This document shows, one piece after another, positions 24,688-32,050 of a stretch of DNA of 64,000 nucleotides. A program made the position numbers and the translations under genes. The notes below the pieces were generated by a model, which was given only the letters and a program-made list of their open reading frames with translations, did not search any database and had not been told where the DNA came from. The stretch is from Streptomyces sp. Edi2. GTDB lineage: Bacteria; Actinomycetota; Actinomycetes; Streptomycetales; Streptomycetaceae. The stretch is taken from positions 6,845,501 through 6,909,500 of the forward strand of contig NZ_JBEJGX010000003.1 in assembly GCF_040253635.1 (NCBI RefSeq). The letters run 5' to 3'. Positions within the stretch are counted from its first letter, which is position 1; each line of letters begins with the position of its first letter.

Positions 24688-25611
24688 TCAGAACAGTGCG
24701 GATTGGACGGCCGTTTTCCGGGAGTTGAACGGGCCGAGGACGATGCGGCGACCCTTAAGCGCGCCGAGGTCGAGCAGGTAAGCCATGTCGTCTTCGCGAT
24801 CGAGGGCGGCAAGGGCCTGGGAGCCGATGAAGGAGTCCAGGGTGAAGCCGTGCTCGCCCTCGCGCAGGTCGTGGGGGTAGAGCGCACACTTCATGCCAGC
24901 CCTGCGCATGCGGGCTCCCTCGGCAGGCGCTGTCCACTGTTCCAACACCGCGGCCGTGTTCATGTCGGCCAGGGTCTCGGCGGCGCGGGTGACGTCCTTC
25001 TCGTGCGCGGCTTGGGCCGTGGACAGGTCGCGCAGCTCGGACAGGGCCTGAAGTTTGGCCGCGGCCCGTACGGTCTGGGGCACGTTCAGGCGCCGAGTGA
25101 GGGCGTCCTCGAGGTGCCGCACCGTGCGCCCGTCGTCGGCCTTGGCGAGGTAGGTGGCGAACAGAGCGCCCTGTTCGTCGAGGCGGGAGCGCTTGCGCGG
25201 CTCGGCAGCGGTGCCGATCTTGGGGGTGCCATCGGCGAAGGTCGCCAGGTACAGCCAGTGCGGCTGTTCCATGTACCGACGCAGCACCTCGGGGGCGTGG
25301 CCGCCCTGGTGGACCTGGTGGGCGAAGCGGAAGTCATCCTGGCCGCCGCACCGGGTGCACTGGCCGCTCTGCTCGGCCGGCGCGCGGTCGGGGCAGGCGA
25401 GCGGCTCGACCCGGATGGTGTCGGCGAACTGGTACCGGCCGGTGCACCACCGGCCGGTACCGAGCGCCCGGAAGCCGAGGCGTTGGTTCATGATCTCGGC
25501 GTGGACCAGTGGCCCGCCGGGCAGCGGGGCGAGCAGCAGCCGGGGGTCTCCGGTCGCCCAGGTGATGCCGTGGCATACGTACTCCCCGTCGGTCGGTCGG
25601 GTCACTGGCAT
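24688..25611 (-). CDS. DUF2797-like zinc-binding protein
   Basis: A 307-residue protein. A CPDRAP segment and a later CTRCGG pair suggest a zinc site, followed by HWLYLATFADGTPKIGTAAE, RSRLDEQGALFATYL and RTVRHLEDALTRRL. This matches the family labelled DUF2797 (YLA..G..KVG.., W.DQGA), which has a GIY-YIG-like or nucleotide-binding look. The biochemical role is unknown. It lies in the leftward cluster between the kinase and the methyltransferase, with gaps of 22 and 64 bases. Confidence 0.6.
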   Translation of the reverse strand: MPVTRPTDGEYVCHGITWATGDPRLLLAPLPGGPLVHAEIMNQRLGFRALGTGRWCTGRYQFADTIRVEPLACPDRAPAEQSGQCTRCGGQDDFRFAHQVHQGGHAPEVLRRYMEQPHWLYLATFADGTPKIGTAAEPRKRSRLDEQGALFATYLAKADDGRTVRHLEDALTRRLNVPQTVRAAAKLQALSELRDLSTAQAAHEKDVTRAAETLADMNTAAVLEQWTAPAEGARMRRAGMKCALYPHDLREGEHGFTLDSFIGSQALAALDREDDMAYLLDLGALKGRRIVLGPFNSRKTAVQSALF

Positions 25612-25633
25612 GATGCGTTCCTTGTGGTGGGGA

Positions 25634-26329
25634 TCAGATGGTGAGCTTCAGGCGGTCGGACAGAGCTTCGGACGCGCTCTTGAAGACCGCGTCGCGGTCC
25701 ATGTCGGTGACGTCCAGGCACAGCCATCCGCCGCGCTGCTCCTGCTCGCGCAGCTGGGCCAGGACGGTGTTCTGGTAGCGGATGAAATCCCCGTCGCCGC
25801 CGCCGGAGTGGCCAGTCTCCAAAGAGGTGAACGAGCCTTTGCGGCGCAGGGCTTCGCGGGCGCCGATGCGCAGGAAGACGACCAGGTCGGGTTCGGTGAG
25901 GTGGGCGAAGACCTGTTCGGCTAGGCGCGTGGAGACGTTCGCGTTGACGGCGTAGCGGGCGAGGATCTTGTGGTGCGCGTTGTCGAGGATCACGTGGGTG
26001 CCGGCGGCGAGCGCGGGCTGGATGACGAGCGTGTCCTGGAGGGTGTACCAGGAGGCCATCGCCAGCAGCCAGTAGTGGTCGCCGCATGACTGGGCGACGC
26101 GGGCGTCGCGGCGGTAGACGAGTTCGTTGAGGCGGTCGACGTAGGCGGACAGTTCCGGATCCATGGGGACCTCTGTGCTGTGCTTGCCGACCAGGATCGC
26201 CGGGTGGCCGGCGTCGTTCAGGGCCTGGTGCAGGCGTGCGGAGAGGGTGGACTTCCCGGCTCCGTCGATGCCGGTCACCGTGATCTCCCGCCCCCGTGCG
26301 GGGGCGGTGGGCTGTGTTGCGGCCGTCAT
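25634..26329 (-). CDS. Thymidylate-kinase-like P-loop kinase
   Basis: A 231-residue protein. Walker A is VTGIDGAGKSTLSARLHQAL, typical of dTMP kinases (FEGxDGxGKST). LNELVYRRDARVAQSCGDHY and THVILDNAHHKILARY replace the usual DR[YF] lid region, PDLVVFLRIGAREALRR follows, and EQRGGWLCLDVTDMD ends the fold. It should phosphorylate a nucleoside monophosphate or a similar small molecule. The variant DNAHHK sequence suggests a substrate other than dTMP. It is coupled in the leftward operon. Confidence 0.75.
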   Translation of the reverse strand: MTAATQPTAPARGREITVTGIDGAGKSTLSARLHQALNDAGHPAILVGKHSTEVPMDPELSAYVDRLNELVYRRDARVAQSCGDHYWLLAMASWYTLQDTLVIQPALAAGTHVILDNAHHKILARYAVNANVSTRLAEQVFAHLTEPDLVVFLRIGAREALRRKGSFTSLETGHSGGGDGDFIRYQNTVLAQLREQEQRGGWLCLDVTDMDRDAVFKSASEALSDRLKLTI

Positions 26330-26351
26330 GCGCGTGTTCCTCCGTGGGTGT

Positions 26352-27419
26352 TCAGATCGGGCTGGCGGCCAGGCGGTCCGCGATGATGTCGCGGATCTGG
26401 TTCACGAGGACGGCGCGCCGCTGGATGACGTCGCGGTGACGCTCATTGGACAGGTCCGCGGGGTAGTGGCGGGCGAGGTTGTTGGAGATGACGTGGAGGT
26501 AGCCGAATCCGATCCCCGCGTGGCGCGCGGCGGCCCCCATGGGGCCGATCTCCGGATCGACGAAGGCGTGCTCGCCGTGCTTGGTCAGCCAGTCCCGGTT
26601 CTCCAGCAGGATCGACGGGGAGGTGACGTGGATCCCGGTGTGGACGCCGGGCTGGGCGGCGACGAAGTCGCCGAAGAAGTCCCTCCACTGCACGAGCGTG
26701 CCGTCCAGGAGGCTCTCGTTGCCGGTGGCGAGCATGGTGTTGGGCTCGATCTCGGGGGCGAGCGCCCCGACCTTGCCGACATAGACGATGTCGCAGGCCC
26801 CGAGTTCCGCCAGGCGTCCGACGACCCGGCCGGCGACGTCGCCCCAGATGCTGTGCAGGAAGCCCAGGTAGGTCACCCGGCGGCCGTGGACCACGGTGCG
26901 CTGCCAGGCGTATCCCGGCCCGCGGGTCCACACGCCGTCGGCCGGGGCGAGGTGCGTCAGGCCCCAGCCGACGACCACGAGGTCGCCGTTCAGGTCCAGT
27001 TCGAGCTGCTGGATCGCGTGATGGCAGGCGACGGGTTCGGGGAGCTGGTAGGTGACCGTGTCGGTCGGCCGGCCGGTCATGGCCAGGTAGGTGGCGATGA
27101 TCAGCGCGTAGTGGTGGACGTAGTCGGTGCCAGGGAACGCCTTGATGACGAGGTCGTGGCCGTGGGCCTCGGCTGTGGGGCGCTCGACGTTGAACAGCTT
27201 GCCGGTCTTCTCGTGCTCGGAGACCACGGCCTGGCGGTCGTAGCCGCCGACGACGCGAATGCTGTCCCAGGCCCGCTTCTGGATGAGGTGGTGGACCTTG
27301 ATCTGCAGGTAGCGCAGCAGGCTGTCCGGGCCCATCGTGTGCCCCTCGACCGCGATCGGCCGGGCGCGCAGCACTGTTCCGGTTGCTGCTGCGAGAGGCG
27401 GGTTGGGGCGCAGGCTCAT
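26352..27419 (-). CDS. Nucleoside-phosphorylase-like protein
   Basis: A 355-residue protein from ATG 27419, overlapping the previous gene stop (ATGA). The phosphorylase-superfamily core is seen in DIVYVGKVGALAPEIEPNTM, LATGNES, HEYxx-type VHTGIHVTSPSILLENRDW and the substrate strand HAFVDPEIGPMGAAARHAGI. The last is the counterpart of the VxME/D region that binds ribose. About 120 N-terminal residues (LLRYLQIKVHHLIQKRAWDS, VIKAFPGTDYVHHYALI) are additional. Purine phosphorylases join or split base and sugar-1-phosphate. Beside a transglycosylase and a kinase, it may attach the base to a sugar. Confidence 0.7.
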   Translation of the reverse strand: MSLRPNPPLAAATGTVLRARPIAVEGHTMGPDSLLRYLQIKVHHLIQKRAWDSIRVVGGYDRQAVVSEHEKTGKLFNVERPTAEAHGHDLVIKAFPGTDYVHHYALIIATYLAMTGRPTDTVTYQLPEPVACHHAIQQLELDLNGDLVVVGWGLTHLAPADGVWTRGPGYAWQRTVVHGRRVTYLGFLHSIWGDVAGRVVGRLAELGACDIVYVGKVGALAPEIEPNTMLATGNESLLDGTLVQWRDFFGDFVAAQPGVHTGIHVTSPSILLENRDWLTKHGEHAFVDPEIGPMGAAARHAGIGFGYLHVISNNLARHYPADLSNERHRDVIQRRAVLVNQIRDIIADRLAASPI

Positions 27420-28234
27420 GAGCGGGCCTCCGTGACCCCGACGGTGCTGCCCGCCGCCTCGCGGACGACCGCGATGTTGCGCCGAATCAGCTCGAACCGG
27501 TCCTCGGGGATAGGACCGAGGTTCTCGATGCGGGGCGTGCTCGGCTTCTCGTGGGGACCGCCGGGCAGCATGGCGATGCCCATCGCGCCGAGAATGACCG
27601 GTGCGGCGCCGTCCACGGAGGCGATCCACTCGTGCTCGCGCTGCTCGACCAGCTCCAGGTGCCCGGTCCGGCCCAGACCCAGGAGACGGTAGACGATCCG
27701 CTCCTCCACCAGTCCGTGGTCCTCCAGGTAGCGGGTCGCCGCCCAGCGGGTGCGGCACAGCTGATGCTCGGGGGCGGGGCGCCGGGAGGCGGGCAGGGCG
27801 ATCGTTCCGACGTAGTCGGCGCTGGCGAAGTGCTCGTAGCAGCGTAGCCACTCGTCGTCGTCCGCGGCGTGGACCACGGCGCATAGGCGGAAGGCGTCGC
27901 TCAGGTCGAGGATCTCGCGGGCGGCTTCGTCGCTGGCCCTGATCGTGGCGGGCCCGTCGCGCATGACGTCCGGGAGGACGATCTCCCGGGCGTCGACCGC
28001 GCGGGCCGCCGCGATCAGGTCGGCGGCCGGCAGAGAGTGACCGAGGTCGAAGACGCCGTTGTCGACGATGATCTCCGCGCCGTGCTCGGCCTCGCGGTGG
28101 AAGAACGCGCGGTAGGCAGCATCGGTGAGGACCCGCTGGGCGGCCACGTGGTGGACGCGGGCGGGCTCCTGGGCGACGAAGGCATCCAGATAGGCGGGCG
28201 GGGCGATCACGGAGACGTCGATTCTCTTGGCCAT
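27416..28234 (-). CDS. TGT/DpdA-like transglycosylase
   Basis: A 272-residue protein from ATG 28234, overlapping the folE stop (TGATG). It has IIVDNGVFDLGHSLP, close to the DSGG/DNGAF nucleophile motif of tRNA-guanine transglycosylases and DpdA. VDAREIVLPDVMRDGPATIR, RLLGLGRTGHLELVEQ and VDGAAPVILGAMGI follow in a TIM-barrel order. There is no zinc-binding CxCxxC module of bacterial TGT and no PUA domain. At about 270 residues it is shorter than DpdA. It probably binds a 7-deazaguanine base; the polynucleotide or small-molecule acceptor is open. Confidence 0.6.
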   Translation of the reverse strand: MAKRIDVSVIAPPAYLDAFVAQEPARVHHVAAQRVLTDAAYRAFFHREAEHGAEIIVDNGVFDLGHSLPAADLIAAARAVDAREIVLPDVMRDGPATIRASDEAAREILDLSDAFRLCAVVHAADDDEWLRCYEHFASADYVGTIALPASRRPAPEHQLCRTRWAATRYLEDHGLVEERIVYRLLGLGRTGHLELVEQREHEWIASVDGAAPVILGAMGIAMLPGGPHEKPSTPRIENLGPIPEDRFELIRRNIAVVREAAGSTVGVTEARS

Positions 28235-28878
28235 CAGGCAGTCCTCCACTGGTCGGCGGCGAGGGCGAGGAACTGCTGGGAGAGGACCGGATCGGTCTCG
28301 AAACGGCCGCCTGCCTGCAGCGAGCTGGTACGGGCGGCCTCCATCCGCACCCCCCGCATGCTCATGCACAGGTGCGTACCGCGGACCGCGACCGCCACGT
28401 CCTTACTGCCAATCACACCGGCGATCTCCTCTGCGACCTGCCGGGTGAACCGCTCCTGGACCTGAAGGCGACCGGCGTACCGCTGCGCGATCCGCCCGAA
28501 CTTCGATAAACCGATGACCTCGCCGTCCGGCACGTACCCGGCGGCGACCTGCAGGTTCATGGGCAGCATGTGGTGCTCGCACAGCGACCACAAGCTCATG
28601 CCGCCAACCACAACCAGCTGGCCGATCAGCTGGTTCTCGGTGAAGCACGTCGCGGCGGCCGACAGGTCCGGGGACAGGAAGTCGCGGTACCAGGCCGCGA
28701 CGCGGGCCGGCGTATCCGCCAGGCCCTCCCGGTCGGGATCCTCGCCGAGCGCGGCCAGGAGCTGGCCGATCAGGTCGGTGACACGGCCGGTGTCGACCGA
28801 TTCCGGCGCGGCAAGGCCGCCCTGCTGTGGCAGGGCCGGGCTCTCACCGGAGGCCGGGTTGTAGAGGGTGCTGGTCAT
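28234..28878 (-). CDS. folE: GTP cyclohydrolase I
   Basis: A 214-residue protein of normal length. The family order is complete: TPARVAAWYRDFLSP, LVVVGGMSLWSLCEHHMLPM (zinc Cys and His), GYVPDGEVIGLSKFGRIAQR, LQVQERFTRQVAEEI and VAVRGTHLCMSMRGVR (second zinc Cys). It turns GTP into 7,8-dihydroneopterin triphosphate, feeding folate or, with QueD next door, 7-deazaguanines. Direct coupling to queD/queE and the transglycosylase makes the second role likely. Confidence 0.93.
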   Translation of the reverse strand: MTSTLYNPASGESPALPQQGGLAAPESVDTGRVTDLIGQLLAALGEDPDREGLADTPARVAAWYRDFLSPDLSAAATCFTENQLIGQLVVVGGMSLWSLCEHHMLPMNLQVAAGYVPDGEVIGLSKFGRIAQRYAGRLQVQERFTRQVAEEIAGVIGSKDVAVAVRGTHLCMSMRGVRMEAARTSSLQAGGRFETDPVLSQQFLALAADQWRTA

Positions 28879-28934
28879 GGACTTCGCCTCGCTTCCAGGG
28901 GCTGGGGAAACTTGGGGTGGAGAGATGAGCCTGG

Positions 28935-29678
28935 TCAGCGTCCGCGGGCCTCGGCGAAGGCCAGGACGTGCAGGCGCTGGGTGAAGTGCCAGCCACGGGC
29001 CGCCACGGCGTCCGCCAGCACCCGGGTCGTCTCGATCAGACCCTCGACCGTGGTGCCCTCGGGCATCACGTACACCGGGTCCAAGCCGTACCGGCCGACG
29101 AGGAGAGCGATCTCATCCAGCTCGGGCACGGAGCGGGTGACGAATTTGAACACGGCCCTCCTGCTCGCCGCGAACGCCTCGAGCGCAGCCGATACGATCC
29201 GCTTGTCCTCGTCGACACCTGAGTTGGCGAGCTTCGGAGACACGTTGAAGCGGACACCGTCGACCAGCAGCGTCGGGTCGGGGACGATGGTGCCGTTCGT
29301 CTCGAACTCCACCCTTTTGCCGGCGGCCAGTAGCCCCGCCACGAGCGGGAGTAGCTTCTTCTGCTGGATCAGCGGCTCACCACCGGTGATGACGACCAGC
29401 TCCACGTCCGACGCGAGCGCCCACGCGAGCAGGTCCACCACGGTCCGTCGCCTCGACTCCTTGCGGGGGTCGAACCGCTTCCAGTCCCACGTGTACTTCG
29501 TGTCGCACCAGCCGCACGTCAGGTTGCACCGCGACAGGCGGATGAACAGGGCTGGCACGCCAGTGCTGGGGCCCTCGCCCTGAAAGGTCGGCTGATCGAT
29601 GCCAAAACACTCGGCGACGATCAGGTCGAACGCCTTATCGTTCGTGGACGCCACCCCCCTGACGTCTGCGGCCGTCAT
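28935..29678 (-). CDS. queE: 7-carboxy-7-deazaguanine synthase
   Basis: A 247-residue radical SAM enzyme. The N-terminus FGIDQPTFQGEGPSTGVPA then LFIRLSRCNLTCGWCDTKYT carries the QueE CxxxCxxC cluster site. LVVITGGEPLIQQ and VEFETNGTIVPDPTLL follow, with the QueE pattern KL.N in FNVSPKLANS. It converts carboxytetrahydropterin to 7-carboxy-7-deazaguanine (CDG). ATG 29678 overlaps the queD stop (ATGA). Motifs are complete. Confidence 0.93.
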   Translation of the reverse strand: MTAADVRGVASTNDKAFDLIVAECFGIDQPTFQGEGPSTGVPALFIRLSRCNLTCGWCDTKYTWDWKRFDPRKESRRRTVVDLLAWALASDVELVVITGGEPLIQQKKLLPLVAGLLAAGKRVEFETNGTIVPDPTLLVDGVRFNVSPKLANSGVDEDKRIVSAALEAFAASRRAVFKFVTRSVPELDEIALLVGRYGLDPVYVMPEGTTVEGLIETTRVLADAVAARGWHFTQRLHVLAFAEARGR

Positions 29679-30085
29679 CGCTTCTCCAGGCCGAAGCGGG
29701 CCCAGCTGCGCTCGGTCTCGCGGACCTGGACAGCGACCAGAACGCCGGGGATGTCCGGCTCGATGTTGTGGATGAACCAGCCGGCGAGGAACTGGGCCAG
29801 GCGCTCCGAGGTCGGCTCGACTGGCAGGATCTCGTGCAGGTTGCGGTGGTCCAGCTCGGCGTCCAAGAACTTCTTGAACGGCGTGAGGTCACCGAAGTCG
29901 GTGACGAAGCCGGGGGCTTCCAGGGCCGGGGCGCTGAGGATGACTTCGACCTCGTAGCTGTGACCGTGCTGGCGCGAGCATTTGTGCCCATCCGGGAGGC
30001 TGGGCAGCCGGTGCCCAGCCTCGAAGTCGAAGATCTTGCCGATGGTGTGCGTGCCGGAAGGGAGCGGCACCGAGCTGAAGTCCAT
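29675..30085 (-). CDS. queD: 6-carboxy-tetrahydropterin synthase
   Basis: A 136-residue protein of normal length. FDFEAGHRLPSLPDGHKCSR then QHGHSYEVEVIL holds the first zinc His, the catalytic Cys and the HGH pair. LDAELDHRNLHEILPVEPTS and ERLAQFLAGWFIHNIEPDI close the family pattern. It makes 6-carboxy-5,6,7,8-tetrahydropterin from the FolE product. It is first of the queD-queE-folE block, with 55 bases before folE; the resolvase-like gene lies upstream. Confidence 0.93.
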   Translation of the reverse strand: MDFSSVPLPSGTHTIGKIFDFEAGHRLPSLPDGHKCSRQHGHSYEVEVILSAPALEAPGFVTDFGDLTPFKKFLDAELDHRNLHEILPVEPTSERLAQFLAGWFIHNIEPDIPGVLVAVQVRETERSWARFGLEKR

Positions 30086-30146
30086 GGACTCCTCCTTGCG
30101 ATTCGGCGATGGGGGCGGCCGTGAGGCCGCAAGACAGATCGTTGGA

Positions 30147-30254
30147 CTAGGCCGCGTTCGCGGGAGCGGAGCGCTGGTTGAGGACGTCCGTCAGACATTC
30201 GCCGTCCAGCGTGAAGCGCAGAATGCTGTGGCCGGATACGTCGGGCGGGTGGTC
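30147..30254 (-). other. Orphan 35-codon reading frame after an in-frame UGA; possible +1 frameshift
   Basis: Directly after the resolvase-like stop (ATC TGA C), a +1 shift opens 35 codons reading DHPPDVSGHSILRFTLDGEC and on to RSAPANAA, then TAG. GC3 of this stretch is about 86 percent, the host coding value, yet no ATG or GTG start is present. UGAC is a weak stop context and ATC TGA C resembles the prfB-type slip site in form. Either a programmed frameshift or a recent mutation could explain it. Confidence 0.4.
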
Positions 30255-30756
30255 AGATGCTCGTCTCGGGGGTGGCGAGGGCGAGGAAGCCGCCGCAGGC
30301 GTGGACCTGGTGCAGGACGTCTTCGTAGTAGTCGTTGAGGTGGGTGAAATCGGCCTTGGACGCCGCGACCATGCCGTCAATGTCGCCGCGTGCGAGGGCG
30401 GCGAGCAGGCGGGCGAGCTGAGGGCGCGTGGCCGGATCGGTCATCCCGGTGGAGTCGACGGCTGCTGCGTCGTCCGGGAGCCAGTCGTGTTGGGTGACCA
30501 GGGCCCGGGCCATGGCGAGCCGCGGTGCGGGGTCCTGGCCGGCGTTGACCAGCGCGTAGATGCCGACACGGGGGCGTGGAGTGCGGCTGGTTGCCGAGGC
30601 GAAGCGGGCCATGCGCAGCGCCTGCAGCTCGGCGTTGCTCCTCTGAGGACGGGGGGAGTGGGGGGACAGCCTGGCCAGGACGGATTCCGCCTGCGTCGGC
30701 TCGTACCCGGCTCCTTTACCTGTGGTGTGCGGGTGTGCAGCCTCGATCGTGGTCAC
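30253..30756 (-). CDS. Resolvase-N-like protein without catalytic serine
   Basis: A 167-residue protein from GTG 30756 with AAAGGA 5 bases upstream. The order RVGIYALVNAGQDPAPRLAM, ARALVTQHDWLPDD, GMTDPATRPQLARLLAALAR, GDIDGMVAASKADF and VHACGGFLAL matches the serine-recombinase N-terminal domain. The catalytic Ser of the RVS motif is Asn (LVN), and no DNA-binding domain follows. It is probably a non-catalytic relative used as a regulator in Streptomyces clusters. It is coupled to the upstream DUF6415-like gene (GTGA). See the +1 frame at its end. Confidence 0.65.
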   Translation of the reverse strand: MTTIEAAHPHTTGKGAGYEPTQAESVLARLSPHSPRPQRSNAELQALRMARFASATSRTPRPRVGIYALVNAGQDPAPRLAMARALVTQHDWLPDDAAAVDSTGMTDPATRPQLARLLAALARGDIDGMVAASKADFTHLNDYYEDVLHQVHACGGFLALATPETSI

Positions 30757-31223
30757 GGAAGTCCTTTCGATGTGGCGAAGCGGATCGCGTGGAGGAGACC
30801 CTGTGGGGGTTCGGGATCCGGGACTCGCGGAGGCTCTGCGGAACAGACCTCAAAGGTGGAAGCGACGGATGCCAGTTCCTGGGTCGCCTCCGCCGGGCGC
30901 ACGAGGTAGATACGGGAGCCCACGTGGTCATGTGGTGCCGGCCTATGGCGAAGGGTGTCGGCCCGGGCGACAGCTCGACTCAGCTGTTCGGGTGCGTGGC
31001 CCAGCCGCCCCGGAACTAGCAGGTTGGCCAAGTCCACGATGTGGCCTCGTAACCGTGCCACCAGGTCGTCAACATCCGTCTGGCTGGCCGGGAGCGGCAC
31101 CGATTCGTCGAGGACCAGTGCAACCGTCTCTGCTGCAGCATCCGTTGCCGATCGGACAGGACTGCGGCGAACCACGAGCGACCGCTGCAGCGCCGCCACG
31201 ATGGGCTTGACCACGCGATTCAC
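30753..31223 (-). CDS. DUF6415-like protein
   Basis: A 156-residue protein from GTG 31223, overlapping the upstream stop (GTGA). ETVALVLDESVPLPASQTDV then DDLVARLRGHIVDLANLLVP gives the pattern I recall for DUF6415, a family common beside XRE regulators and specialised-metabolite genes of Streptomyces. LVRPAEATQELASVASTFEV is the C-terminal half. The function is unknown. It links the ATPase-like gene with the resolvase-like gene in a coupled chain. Confidence 0.55.
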   Translation of the reverse strand: MNRVVKPIVAALQRSLVVRRSPVRSATDAAAETVALVLDESVPLPASQTDVDDLVARLRGHIVDLANLLVPGRLGHAPEQLSRAVARADTLRHRPAPHDHVGSRIYLVRPAEATQELASVASTFEVCSAEPPRVPDPEPPQGLLHAIRFATSKGLP

Positions 31224-31624
31224 GAGGCCGCCCTCCCCGCCTGGTGGTGAAGGTCGAAGACCATCCAGACCCTCTTGCCGATGCCCTCTTGCGCGGGCAT
31301 CACGCCCCACCGGTCGGCGAGCGCCCTGACAAGCTCCAGGCCGCGACCGGACTCGGCCTCGTAGGGCGCACGACGGACTCGGGGGCGTTGATGCGACGAA
31401 TCTTCGACGGTGATCAGAAGCTGGCTCCCGAAGCAGCACGCGGTCATCGTCACCATGTCGCTTGCCGTGTGGCAGCCGTGAACTACGGCGTTCGCCAACA
31501 CTTCGCTCGTCGCCGTGACTGCCCCGTCCACGACCGGGTCCAGGTTCCAGCCGTGGAGGTGGTCGCGTAGCTGATGACGAGCGACGGAAATCTCCGAGAG
31601 CTGCGCAGGAATCGCAGCTCGCAT
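31220..31624 (-). CDS. Anti-sigma-like ATP-binding protein
   Basis: The best-supported part is 134 residues from ATG 31624; upstream frame to 31816 also lacks stops and the true start is unclear. AVTATSEVLANAVVHGC is the N-box, QLLITVEDSSHQRPRV the G1-box, then SGRGLELVRALADRWGVMPA the G2-box. This is the HATPase_c_2 fold of SpoIIAB/RsbW-type anti-sigma kinases. Small proteins like this are common Streptomyces regulators. It is first of the coupled series leading to the 7-deazaguanine genes. Confidence 0.75.
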   Translation of the reverse strand: MRAAIPAQLSEISVARHQLRDHLHGWNLDPVVDGAVTATSEVLANAVVHGCHTASDMVTMTACCFGSQLLITVEDSSHQRPRVRRAPYEAESGRGLELVRALADRWGVMPAQEGIGKRVWMVFDLHHQAGRAAS

Positions 31625-32050
31625 ACTCAGCACGGGCGGCCTCCGGCGCCGGCCGAACCTCGTCGAGGAGCGGCCCGCGGCCCTGTCCGCAAGCTGCCTC
31701 GACGCCCGGATCCTGCTGCTCCCACCCAGCGCGTGACAGAGCACGCGCTCGGTGCCAGCGAGCACGGTGCCTCGCAGCGAACGGGAAAGGCCGTTTGCGA
31801 AGGGTGTGGCTGGCATGACGTCGCCTCCAGGCGTCGAGGAACGTGAAGGGGGACGATTTCTTTGCCCCCGGCGCAGCGCGATGAGCGACGCCGCCGGAAC
31901 AGGTGAACTGCGGCTTCGCGATGCGAGGTTGGGCTGGGGAGGAATATCGTCGTGATGAGAAAACCGTGAATCGCGGCTCAGAGGTACCCCGTTGGCTTCA
32001 CGGATGCCGTCAAAGCCGTCAAAGATCATTTGCAGACCGAGGGGCGCACC
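31625..32050. other. Divergent promoter region, 426 bases
   Basis: It separates the leftward ATPase-led operon and the rightward XRE/TPR gene. No reliable gene is seen, although the ATPase gene may start further upstream within it. A short direct repeat GTCAAAGCCGTCAAAGAT lies near 32008-32028, about 30 bases before the XRE start, a possible binding site. Confidence 0.5.

Noticed and set aside
27416..30085. A full dpd-type DNA modification and restriction system
   Set aside because: The DpdA-like protein is small and no DpdB, helicase or nuclease partners are present. DNA modification stays only an option.
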